A DNA stretch of 25,852 nt from Collinsella aerofaciens (GCA_905213325.1 CAJMHW010000028.1:1-25852), one strand, 5' to 3'. Counted from the stretch's first letter, positions 14,096-21,453 are shown. A program made the numbers and translations. Notes: generated from the sequence alone by a model not told the origin.

Positions 14096-15007
14096 ATGTC
14101 CAATCATCAGCACACGCTTATCATCGACGGCACCTCGGGCATCAGCGGCGATATGACCGTCGCGGCCCTGCTCGACCTGGGCGCCAGCGAGGAGCACCTG
14201 CGCGAACAGCTCGCCACACTGCCGGTCGACGGCTTTACGATCGCCGTCACGCGCGTAAACAAGCATGGCATCGACGCCTGCGATTTCGACGTTCAGCTGG
14301 CAGAAGAGCTCGAGAACCACGACCACGACATGGCATGGCTCTACGGCAACGAAGCAGCTGCCGAGCACACGCACGAGCACGAGCACCACCATCATGACCA
14401 TGACGAGCATGAGCACTGCCATGAGCATGATCATGAGACCCACGGCCATGGCCACGAGGGTCACCATCACGCCCACCACCATCACCACCGTTCTTTGGCG
14501 GACGTCACCGCCATCATCGACGGCTCGCAGTTAAGCGATGGCGCCAAGCGTCGTGCGCACGCCATCTTTACCGCGCTCGCCGCCTCCGAGGCCAAGGCCC
14601 ACGGCAAAACGCCCGAGACCGTCATGTTCCACGAGGTAGGCGCCGTCGATTCCATCGTCGACGTCTGCTCTGTCGCCATCTGCCTCGATGACCTGGGCAT
14701 CGAGGATATTGTCGTCGAGTCGCTCTCCGAGGGCCACGGCACCATCCACTGTGCCCACGGCCTCATGCCCATTCCCGTCCCCGCTGTCGTCAACCTGTGC
14801 CAGGCGGGCAATATCGCCCTCACGCCTGCACCGGTCGCCGGCGAGCTCGTGACGCCCACGGGCGCCGCCATCGTCACCGCGCTGTGTACGTCCGACCAAC
14901 TGCCCTCACGCTACCGCATCGAAGCCGTCGGCTACGGCGCTGGCAAGCGCCCCTACGAGGGTTGCTCCGGTACGCTCCGCTGCCTGCTCGTTCACGCGGA
15001 CGCATAG
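14096..15007 (+). CDS. larC: LarC N-terminal part (LarC1), nickel insertion protein, with His-rich insert
   Basis: 303 aa. LarC inserts nickel into the pincer cofactor. The start LIIDGTSGISGDMTVAALLDLG and the segment MFHEVGAVDSIVD...GTIHCAHG...PTGAAI are typical. Residues 91-131 hold 24 histidines plus Cys108 and acidic residues, a likely nickel-storage loop. The protein ends right after IEAVGYGAGKRPYEG...LRCLL. In other LarC proteins a second, CTP-binding domain (LarC2) follows this point; in Lactiplantibacillus plantarum it is joined by a -1 ribosomal frameshift. Here the stop at 15005-15007 is followed by the tetR start 2 bp later, and no LarC2-like sequence is seen in the window. AAGGAG stands 6 nt before the ATG. 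Confidence 0.9.
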   Translation: MSNHQHTLIIDGTSGISGDMTVAALLDLGASEEHLREQLATLPVDGFTIAVTRVNKHGIDACDFDVQLAEELENHDHDMAWLYGNEAAAEHTHEHEHHHHDHDEHEHCHEHDHETHGHGHEGHHHAHHHHHRSLADVTAIIDGSQLSDGAKRRAHAIFTALAASEAKAHGKTPETVMFHEVGAVDSIVDVCSVAICLDDLGIEDIVVESLSEGHGTIHCAHGLMPIPVPAVVNLCQAGNIALTPAPVAGELVTPTGAAIVTALCTSDQLPSRYRIEAVGYGAGKRPYEGCSGTLRCLLVHADA

Positions 15008-15009
15008 CC

Positions 15010-15549
15010 ATGGATGCCCGCAAGGCAAAAAGCCGCGCTGCCATCGTTTCGGCGTTCTCCGAGCTGCTGCGCGAAGAGGACTACGGCAAGATCACCGTCG
15101 GCGACATCATCGCGCGCGCCCACGTAGGCCGCGCGACATTCTACGGCCTCTTTAAGAGCAAAGACGACCTACTGTCCGAGCTCGTGAGCGACATCTGCAC
15201 CCACGCCCTCGACGACGATGGTACGCCGCTCGACGACCCACTCGTGCAAGTCGAGCATATCCTCAACAACCTCTGGGAACGCCGTCAGGGCGTTCGAGCC
15301 CTCGTAGCCGGCGCCGGCTCACGCGTCTTCGCCGACTGCCTCCGCAAGACCATCATGTCGCGCGCAGCCGAAACCGTCCCCGTCGACCCCGCAGGCCCCG
15401 CCGCCACCATGGACCGCAGCTTCTTACTACACCACATAGCCTCAAGCTTCGTAGGAATGGTCCAATGGTGGGCCTGGCACAACTTCCAAGCAGCCAAAGC
15501 CGACGTAGCCAAAGACTACCTATCAGCCATTAAGCCTCTCTTCAACTGA
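15010..15549 (+). CDS. TetR/AcrR-family transcriptional regulator
   Basis: 179 aa. The N-terminal TetR helix-turn-helix spans residues ~10-55 (ITVGDIIARAHVGRATFYGLFKSKDDLL). The rest is an all-helical ligand domain, ending in FLLHHIASSFVGMVQWWAWHNF, a pattern common in TetR proteins with a C-terminal domain of the DhaS-like type. It begins 2 bp after larC with no ribosome site of its own, so it is likely translated by coupling to larC. This ties its expression to lactate racemase maturation and makes it a candidate lar regulator. Other lar systems use the Crp/Fnr-type LarR, so this would be a different solution. The ligand is unknown. Confidence 0.88.
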   Translation: MDARKAKSRAAIVSAFSELLREEDYGKITVGDIIARAHVGRATFYGLFKSKDDLLSELVSDICTHALDDDGTPLDDPLVQVEHILNNLWERRQGVRALVAGAGSRVFADCLRKTIMSRAAETVPVDPAGPAATMDRSFLLHHIASSFVGMVQWWAWHNFQAAKADVAKDYLSAIKPLFN

Positions 15550-15559
15550 GTAAACCCCT

Positions 15560-15623
15560 CATCCCAAAGTTCCGACCTCATCTCAAAGCGCCGCCCCAAC
15601 CCAAAGCACAATCCATCCCAAAG
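15560..15623. repeat. Four phased direct repeats of CATCCCAAAG
   Basis: CATCCCAAAG (15560), CATCTCAAAG (15579), CAACCCAAAG (15597) and CATCCCAAAG (15614) recur every 17-19 bp just downstream of the tetR stop. The first and last copies are also followed by related TTCCGAC and TGTCGAC. Part of a 319-bp gene-free stretch (15550-15868); the remainder up to 15727 is AT-richer spacer in which I see nothing else clear. Confidence 0.55.
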
Positions 15624-15727
15624 TGTCGACAGAAGCCCAACGCCCCTACCAGCAACAAGCCCCTCCCATCCAAATTCAGATATATATTGGGTTGCTTGTA
15701 CGAACGCAACAAAGATCCCGCAGCTGT

Positions 15728-15842
15728 CCGCATGGGGTAACTTCCCAGCGCATTCCGCAGGACGCAAAAAGGCTCGCCGCACGAAGTGCGCAGCGAGCCT
15801 TTTTGCATGTCCGAGGACGCGCTGGGAAGTTACCCCATGCGG
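15728..15842. repeat. Nested palindrome enclosing a bidirectional terminator
   Basis: Outer arms are a perfect 24-bp inverted repeat (15728-15751 and 15819-15842, GGGGTAACTTCCCAGCGC in the left arm). Just inside come CATTCCGCAGGACG on the left and GTCCGAGGACGC on the right. The centre is a terminator hairpin. The same inner flanks and layout recur at 18324-18452. It lies between the convergent tetR and larD genes. Confidence 0.8.
15764..15806. terminator. Bidirectional terminator between tetR and larD
   Basis: A perfect 14-bp stem GCAAAAAGGCTCGC / GCGAGCCTTTTTGC topped by a second stem CGCAC-GAA-GTGCG. The A5/T5 runs at the base serve both strands, ending larBC-tetR transcripts from one side and larA-larD from the other. 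Confidence 0.88.
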
Positions 15843-15868
15843 CCAGCGGACAACTATGTAGCCTCAGA

Positions 15869-16600
15869 CTAGAACATGCCCAAGAAACCATGCACAAACA
15901 GCGCGGCCAGAGCGGCACCGACAAACGGAGCGATGCCAGGAACAAGCAGGCCATACTTCCAGTTGTTGTCGGCCTTGTTCTTGATCGGCAGCACCTGATA
16001 GGCCATGCGAGGACCAAGGTCACGAGCCTGGTTCATGGCGAAGCCAGTAATGCCGCCCATGCCCATGCCAACAGCCCAAACGATCAGACCGACGCAGATA
16101 GCGAGCATCAAAACGTTCTCGCCGGCACGGCTAGCAGCAGCAAGGATGGCACTGATGAACACGAAGGTGCAGATAGCCTCGCAGAAGAAGTTGCGAGCAT
16201 AGTTCGTGCCCTCGGTGGTGGGGTTGGTCGAGAAGATATTGCGCTGGGCAATGGGATCGACGACACCATCGGAAGCCTTGAACTCATCGGCATACATAAG
16301 CCACGCGATCACGGCACCCGCAAAGCCGCCGAGCATATCGGCAATCATGAAGGGGATGCAGCTGCTCCACGGCACCAGGCCCACGATGCACTGGGCAAGC
16401 ACCATGGCGGGGTTCATGCACACGGCGCCGCCAAAGATAAACAGGGCGACCGAGATGCCAAAAGACCAGGTGGTGATTGCAAACATGTGGCCGGAGCCCT
16501 GATACTTGGTGCCCTTAAGCACGGTATCGCAGTGCACGCCCACGCCAGAGATGATCATGAGGGCCGTTGCGCCGAATTCGCAGAGGAGTTTGGTAAGCAT
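15869..16600 (-). CDS. larD: LarD-like lactate channel (aquaglyceroporin family)
   Basis: 243 aa MIP-family membrane channel with about six helices. The first half-helix motif is intact (CMNPAMVLAQ, N63-P64-A65). The second, normally NPARD, reads NQARDLGPR (N190-Q191-A192), caused by CAG in place of a Pro codon. The family known as LarD/GlpF-type moves lactic acid across the membrane in lar operons. The gene begins 50 bp after larA on the same strand (ATG 16600 after AAGG), so larA-larD is an operon. Glycerol facilitation is the alternative role; the neighbour favours lactate. Confidence 0.88.
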   Translation of the reverse strand: MLTKLLCEFGATALMIISGVGVHCDTVLKGTKYQGSGHMFAITTWSFGISVALFIFGGAVCMNPAMVLAQCIVGLVPWSSCIPFMIADMLGGFAGAVIAWLMYADEFKASDGVVDPIAQRNIFSTNPTTEGTNYARNFFCEAICTFVFISAILAAASRAGENVLMLAICVGLIVWAVGMGMGGITGFAMNQARDLGPRMAYQVLPIKNKADNNWKYGLLVPGIAPFVGAALAALFVHGFLGMF

Positions 16601-16649
16601 AAAACCTTATCTTTCTTGTCGGTTATAAACGATTCGTTTAGGCCGCGTA

Positions 16650-17927
16650 CTAGTGCTGTGCGACGACAACGCCCAGGCCATCGGGAATGACGGCCACCTT
16701 GGCATCGGCACCCTTCATCTCAAAGGCGAGCTTGAGCGCCTCATCGAGAGTGTTAACCGGCGTCATGTGCATATCCTTGATCATCTGGTGATCGCACAGG
16801 TCGGTAACCATGATCACAGGGTGATGCGCCAGGATGCGGGCAAAGATCTGGCTCGTCCACTGGTCGGGCAGGGTCTCGTCCTTAGGACGGTCGATGCAGG
16901 CGCGCTCAAACTCTGCCGGATCATTGTCGGCGATGTTGTGATAGAAGCCCTCGCCACCGTGACCGTCGGCACAGCCGGCGACGTCGATGATCACGCCGCC
17001 CTCGGGAAGCGTGGCCTCGGCAGAGCACATGCCCTTCACGGCCTGGTAGATGTTCTGGTCGAGCGGGTAGCCGCCGTTGGTGGTGATGGCAATCTCGCAC
17101 TCGACGGGCTCAACGCCGGCAAGGCTCTTCACGAACTCGCAGCCAGCCTCGTGCGCCTTGTGGATATCGCCGGCAAAGGAGCCGATGACCTCGTGCTTGC
17201 CGTTGAGCACCACGTTAAGCACAAAGGCAAGGTGAGCCATCTCGGCGGCAGCAAACATGTCCTCGCTCACGTGGTTGTGGCACAGGTTGCCGGCACGCGA
17301 GTGGGAATCATTCACAAACTGACCGTTGTGGTTGTACATGATGGTCTTGTAGCTGGCGATGCCAGGCAGGACGGACTTGCGGCTACCAGAGAAACCGGCA
17401 AAGAAGTGCGGCTCAATAAAGCCCTCGGCAAGCAGCAGATCGCAATCGGCGGCAATCTTGTTGATGATGCACTCGCCACCAGAAGGCAGGGTGCCGATCT
17501 TTTTCATCATGCTGTCGTCAGTCGCGACGTGCATAACGATTTCCTCGTTGGCAACGATCTCCTCGCCGTACTTGTTGACGAGTTCCTCATGCGTCGACGG
17601 ACGATGCATACCCGTAGCAACCAAAATGCGCACGCGAGCCTCGGGCGCAGCAGAATGGATGTGATGCAGCAGAATAGGCATCGTCACACGCGAGGGAACG
17701 GGACGCGTATGATCGGAGCTAATAATGACAATATCCTTCTTGCCAGCACAAAGCTCCTCGAGCGACGGCGAACCATAAGGGTTGGCAAGCGACTCCTCTA
17801 CCAGCTCTTCCTGCGATTTCGTGGTCTTAAACTCGTTTTGATGACCTTCCATCACACCCGCGAAGTTCTTATCCTCGAGCTCCAGATGCAACGTCTTGTG
17901 GTCAAACGGCAGTTCACATTCAAACAA
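16650..17927 (-). CDS. larA: Nickel-dependent lactate racemase LarA
   Basis: 425 aa. LarA interconverts L- and D-lactate through a hydride transfer on a lysine-bound nickel-pincer nucleotide. The residues known from the Lactiplantibacillus enzyme fall at the same numbers: H108 (ATGMHRP), H174 (EPHFFAG), K184 (GSRKSVLPGI, the cofactor-bearing Lys) and H200 (MYNHNGQF). SSDHTRPVPS (70-79) is also conserved. The start is TTG at 17927 with GGAAGAGGG about 9 nt upstream; no in-frame ATG fits, and this start gives the standard numbering. Upstream of larD. Related racemases act on other 2-hydroxyacids, but the larB, larC and larD neighbours support lactate. Confidence 0.94.
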   Translation of the reverse strand: MFECELPFDHKTLHLELEDKNFAGVMEGHQNEFKTTKSQEELVEESLANPYGSPSLEELCAGKKDIVIISSDHTRPVPSRVTMPILLHHIHSAAPEARVRILVATGMHRPSTHEELVNKYGEEIVANEEIVMHVATDDSMMKKIGTLPSGGECIINKIAADCDLLLAEGFIEPHFFAGFSGSRKSVLPGIASYKTIMYNHNGQFVNDSHSRAGNLCHNHVSEDMFAAAEMAHLAFVLNVVLNGKHEVIGSFAGDIHKAHEAGCEFVKSLAGVEPVECEIAITTNGGYPLDQNIYQAVKGMCSAEATLPEGGVIIDVAGCADGHGGEGFYHNIADNDPAEFERACIDRPKDETLPDQWTSQIFARILAHHPVIMVTDLCDHQMIKDMHMTPVNTLDEALKLAFEMKGADAKVAVIPDGLGVVVAQH

Positions 17928-18046
17928 TGACGAGCGCCCTCTTCCTTTTCAACTGACACACTAGATAAACCGTTGGAAGGATACGCCGCTCACCGAAAAA
18001 CACCACCGTCCACCGACTCATTAACACAACGTTCATATTTGACCCA
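17928..18046. other. larA upstream region, possible promoter
   Basis: Part of a 548-bp stretch without a gene (17928-18475). On the minus strand TTGTGG, 17 nt, TGTTAA could be a weak promoter (roughly 18022-18050). No copy of the larB-upstream dyad GTTTCCGAACA is seen here, so shared control of the two lar arms is not evident from sequence. Confidence 0.3.
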
Positions 18047-18047
18047 C

Positions 18048-18084
18048 AACAAAACGGCCGCGATCCCAAAGGGAACCGCGGCCG
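18048..18084 (-). terminator. GC-rich hairpin with T tract, downstream of ppc
   Basis: CGGCCGCG pairs with CGCGGCCG, with TCCC-AAA-GGGA at the tip, then GTTTTGTTG on the minus strand. It would stop transcripts arriving from ppc before they enter the larA control region. Confidence 0.65.
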
Positions 18085-18142
18085 CTACAGTCGTAAGGCG
18101 AGAAGCGCCAAATGCGCCACCGGGATAGACCCCATCCAAAAC

Positions 18143-18332
18143 GCGCGAAGCGCGCCAGCTTTTCCCAGCCAGTAATCCGCCGAAGACCGAACATCGCAGG
18201 GCCCGCCATTAGTTTACTTTTAGGCACACTCCGCAGGACGCAAGAAGCCCTCGCCGCACTCCACGCTATGCGCGAAGCGCGCCTTATTCCCTTCAGCTTT
18301 AATCCCAGAAGACCGAGGACGAAGGGGCCCGA
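18143..18332. repeat. Degenerate tandem duplication in the larA-ppc gap
   Basis: GCGCGAAGCGCGCC occurs at 18143 and again at 18260. In both copies it is followed by a similar spacer, TAATCC, then GAAGACCGA and GGGCCCG. Between them lies CTCCGCAGGACGCAAGAAGCCC (18230-18250), split here by wording only, which echoes the inner flank of the nested palindromes; ACCGAGGACG follows at 18312. It looks like decayed copies of the same element family. Confidence 0.45.
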
Positions 18333-18452
18333 TGGGTTTCCCTCTGAATGCATTCCGCAGCACGAAGCCCCCCCCTATCCACAGCTCCGAAGGAGCAGGA
18401 TAGGGGGGCTTCAAGTGCGAGGACGCATTCAGAGGGAAACCCATCGGGTCCC
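18324..18452. repeat. Nested palindrome downstream of ppc, sibling of 15728-15842
   Basis: Outer arms of 28 bp match at 27 positions (18324-18351 and 18425-18452, core GATGGGTTTCCCTCTGAATG). Inside are CATTCCGCAGCACG and GTGCGAGGACGC, then a long hairpin (18364-18412, GAAG-C8-TATCC with GGATA-G6-CTTC) tipped by GCTCC-GAA-GGAGC. The outer arms differ in sequence from the 15728 element while the inner flanks and GAA tip are shared. No T tract, so termination is less certain. Confidence 0.78.
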
Positions 18453-18475
18453 GGTGAGAGCCACAGGGCTATCGA

Positions 18476-21301
18476 TTACCCCGTGTTCTGCAATCCTGCC
18501 GAGACGCCGGTCACAGTCGAAAGAATCAGGCTCATGTACTCGGCCTTCTTCTCCTCGGCCATCTCGTCCTGATTCATGCGCACCTCGCGAAGGGCGCGGA
18601 CCTGGGCGATGGACAGAGCGTCGACGTAGGGGTTACGCACGCGAACGGCGCAGCCGAGCACGCGACGACGCTGCAGCGGCCACTCATCACCGACGATGGC
18701 AAGGACCCACTTACGGGTGAGCTGCATCTCGGTAAAGACCTTCTTGGACAGATCATCGCGGTCGCCCAGATGCAGATACATCTTGGCGATGCGCTGATCG
18801 GTCTTAGCAATCGACATCTCGATGTTGTCGATAAAGGTGCGGAAGAACGGCCACTCCTGGTAGGCAGCCTTGAGCTGGTCAAGATCGCCAAGCTGCTCGC
18901 AGGCGGTGCCCAGACCGTACCAAGCGGCCAGGTTAATGCGCGCCTGGCTCCAGCTGAAGATCCACGGGATGGTACGCAGGTCATCGAGCGACTTGGCGCC
19001 CAGACCGCGCTTGGCGGGACGCGAGCCGATCGGCAGCAGACCGACCTCGGTCAGCGGCGTCACGGTCGAGAACCACGGTGTAAAGTCCTCGGTGTTCAGC
19101 AGGTCCAGATAGCGTTCGTGGCTTGCAGTGTTGAGCTTCTCGGCCATATCCCAGAACTTCTGCGTGGTCTCGGTGTTGGTCTTCTCGACACTCGGGGCCG
19201 ACTGCAAAAGCGTTGCGGCGGCAACGGACTCAACATGGCGCTGAGCCAGCGTGCGGTTGCCGTAACGGGCAAAGATGACTTCGCCCTGCTCGGTAAGCTT
19301 AAAGAAGCAGTTGACCGAACCCTTGGGCTGCGCCAGCACGGCCTTGTTGGCCGGGCCGCCGCCACGGCCCACGGCACCGCCGCGACCGTGCATGAGCACC
19401 AGGTCGATATCGTTCTTCTCTGCCCACTTGGCGATGCGCTCCTGCGCGGAGTGCAGCGCGAGCATGGCCGTGGTAGGACCGGCATCCTTGGAAGAGTCGG
19501 AATAGCCCAGCATGACCTCCATGCGGCGGTTGGTCTGGGCAAGGCGCTTTTGCACCACGGGCAGCGTAAGCATCTGATCGAGCACGTCGACGCAGCCCTC
19601 GAGGTCCTCGAGCTGCTCGAACAACGGGATCACGTCGAGCTCGGGGACATCCTCCTCGTGTGCAAAGGACAGGTGCGCCAGCTCAAAGACGTCGGCCACA
19701 TGCTGAGCGCTCTTGGTAAACGAGATGATGTAGCGGTGCGCCATCTTCTTGCCGTAGCGCTTTTGGATGGAGCCGATAGCGCGGAAGGTATCGATGACCT
19801 CGCGCGTCATGGGCTGCAGGTCGCCATGGATACCGTTCTCGTGGATATCCTTAAGGGCGCGGGCATGCACCACGGAGTGCTGACGGAACTCCATCTCGAC
19901 CATATGGAAGCCGAAGGACTCGACCTGCCAGATGATGGTTTGGACCGGGCCGTAGGCAGCACGGACGGCACCGCAGGCGGCCAGCGAACGCTGGACGACG
20001 CGCAGGTCATCCAGGAACTCGTCGGCGCTGTGGTACATGGTGTCGGTGATACGACGGACGGTGGCGTTCAGGCGGTCGGCCATGACGAGCATGACGGCGC
20101 GATGCGGCTCGTGCTCGGAGATCAGCTCGGCGCGGGCCGTGTAACGAGGGCTCATCTCGACCTGATGGTTCCACAGGTTAATGAGCTCGGCCGACGGCTT
20201 GCTGTAGGTAGCCTCGAGCGTGAGGTTGCGGCCGATGTGGCGGCACTTGTCCTCGAGCTTGAGCACCATGTGCGTAAAGTACTTGGCGGCGACCTCACGG
20301 CTCACCTTGGCGGTGACGTTGGGGTTACCGTCGCGGTCGGAACCGATCCAGCTGCCGGGATGGAAGAACGCCGGGCACAGCGGCGGCACAGTACCGGCCT
20401 TGTCGCCCAGCACCCAATCGTCAAAACGACGATAGATAACGGGGATAACGTCGAACAGCGTGTTATCGAAGATGTCGATGATGGTATCGGCTTCCTCGAC
20501 CGGCGTGGGCTTCTTGAGCGCGATGGGACTCGTACGCACCAGGGCGTCGATCTCCTGCAGCATATGGCGCTCGTTCTCCACCAGGTCGGAGCCGCCCAGA
20601 CGCGGACGCTCCTCCAGCAGGTTGGAGATACGGCGAATCTTGCCCTCGACGGCCTTACGACGGGCCTCGGTGGGATGTGCGGTAAAGACAGGGTGGAACT
20701 CGAGCTTGTCGAGCAGCTCGTTGGCACCCTCGACACCCAGCTCATTCACCAGCTGGTGATAGGCAACGGTAAGCTCGTTGGCAGGATCGACCTCGGTATC
20801 GGTCGACGCACCGGCCTCGCGCTCGCGCAGCTGCGCCACACGGTAGTTCTCCTCCGACAGGTTTGCCAGATGGAAAAAGCTCGTAAAGGCGCGAACGATG
20901 ACCTGCTGCTTATCGAGCGGCAGGCTGTCGATCAAATCGACGACCTCACGAAATGCCACGGCAGTGGGCTCGTCGGCGGTGGGCACGCCCTGCTCGTCGA
21001 CGGCTTCGTCGGCAGCGCAGGTACCGGGGTTGCCGGCATTGACCACAATCTCGGCTGTCAAAATCTTGTCGAACAGGTCCGCGATCTCGGGATCATACTC
21101 GCTAAGCACACGGCGCTCCAGGCGCAAGAACAGCGCCAGATTGTCGCGCAGCTCCTCGGGGATCTCGATCTCGGCGAGACGCTCCCTGGACTCGGCATTC
21201 GAGCCGATTCGGTTAACGAGGCGGTTGACCACGGCAGCGACGCGCGCCGCGGCTTCGGGTACAGACTGGTTGCTTAGGTTCTCAGCCACGTTTCCTCCCA
21301 T
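18476..21301 (-). CDS. ppc: Phosphoenolpyruvate carboxylase
   Basis: 941 aa. It carboxylates PEP to oxaloacetate, feeding the reductive branch of central metabolism. The catalytic histidine is in VFTAHPTEARRK (H209). SWIGSDRDGNPNVT, MLGYSDSSKDAG and the glycine loop HGRGGAVGRGGGP are all present. The protein ends in QNTG, the invariant PEPC C terminus that contributes to the aspartate-inhibitor site. Length is normal. The start is uncertain: ATG at 21301 directly abuts AAGGAGGA, while GTG at 21289 has GGAGG 4 nt upstream and may be the true start. Stands alone, with a candidate -10 at 21334-21339. Confidence 0.97.
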   Translation of the reverse strand: MGGNVAENLSNQSVPEAAARVAAVVNRLVNRIGSNAESRERLAEIEIPEELRDNLALFLRLERRVLSEYDPEIADLFDKILTAEIVVNAGNPGTCAADEAVDEQGVPTADEPTAVAFREVVDLIDSLPLDKQQVIVRAFTSFFHLANLSEENYRVAQLREREAGASTDTEVDPANELTVAYHQLVNELGVEGANELLDKLEFHPVFTAHPTEARRKAVEGKIRRISNLLEERPRLGGSDLVENERHMLQEIDALVRTSPIALKKPTPVEEADTIIDIFDNTLFDVIPVIYRRFDDWVLGDKAGTVPPLCPAFFHPGSWIGSDRDGNPNVTAKVSREVAAKYFTHMVLKLEDKCRHIGRNLTLEATYSKPSAELINLWNHQVEMSPRYTARAELISEHEPHRAVMLVMADRLNATVRRITDTMYHSADEFLDDLRVVQRSLAACGAVRAAYGPVQTIIWQVESFGFHMVEMEFRQHSVVHARALKDIHENGIHGDLQPMTREVIDTFRAIGSIQKRYGKKMAHRYIISFTKSAQHVADVFELAHLSFAHEEDVPELDVIPLFEQLEDLEGCVDVLDQMLTLPVVQKRLAQTNRRMEVMLGYSDSSKDAGPTTAMLALHSAQERIAKWAEKNDIDLVLMHGRGGAVGRGGGPANKAVLAQPKGSVNCFFKLTEQGEVIFARYGNRTLAQRHVESVAAATLLQSAPSVEKTNTETTQKFWDMAEKLNTASHERYLDLLNTEDFTPWFSTVTPLTEVGLLPIGSRPAKRGLGAKSLDDLRTIPWIFSWSQARINLAAWYGLGTACEQLGDLDQLKAAYQEWPFFRTFIDNIEMSIAKTDQRIAKMYLHLGDRDDLSKKVFTEMQLTRKWVLAIVGDEWPLQRRRVLGCAVRVRNPYVDALSIAQVRALREVRMNQDEMAEEKKAEYMSLILSTVTGVSAGLQNTG

Positions 21302-21333
21302 TCCTCCTTCTATGCACGTAACATGCGGTATTC

Positions 21334-21339
21334 ATTATA
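21334..21339 (-). promoter_or_regulatory. Candidate -10 of the ppc promoter
   Basis: A consensus TATAAT on the minus strand, 33 nt before the ATG at 21301. The -35 is poor (GTCGAA at 17 nt). Just upstream, AATACTTT (21351-21358) and its complement (21385-21392) form an inverted pair 26 bp apart that could help an activator. Confidence 0.5.
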
Positions 21340-21453
21340 GGCGCTTGAGAAATACTTTCGACACTGATTGCGCTTTACCACACAAAAGTATTTTCTGCAT
21401 TGCAAAGGTTTTTGCCCTAAATGGTCGTATTTCTCGGTGGGCGGCATACGTAA

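Noticed and set aside
14980..15549. A -1 frameshift joining larC to a LarC2 domain
   Set aside because: The frames after the stop encode a clear TetR protein and no LarC2-like sequence, and no obvious slippery heptamer precedes the stop.
15560..15623. CRISPR array or plasmid iterons
   Set aside because: The repeats are only 10 bp with 7-9 bp spacers and imperfect, and there are no cas or rep genes.
15516..15808. Minus-strand frames of 76-88 codons behind tetR
   Set aside because: They translate the nested palindrome and the CATCCCAAAG repeats; the shared FLRPAECA-like peptide is a by-product of the repeated CCGCAGGACG box.
16653..17930. 425-codon open frame on the plus strand
   Set aside because: Exact antisense mirror of larA, which carries the LarA catalytic residues.
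18033..18353. 106-codon frame on the minus strand in the larA-ppc gap, with a repeated internal pattern
   Set aside because: It reads through the tandem and nested repeats; the apparent peptide repeat comes from the DNA repeats, and no ribosome site was found.
18770..21277. 835-codon open frame on the plus strand
   Set aside because: Antisense shadow of ppc, with no family features, while ppc itself has all catalytic motifs.
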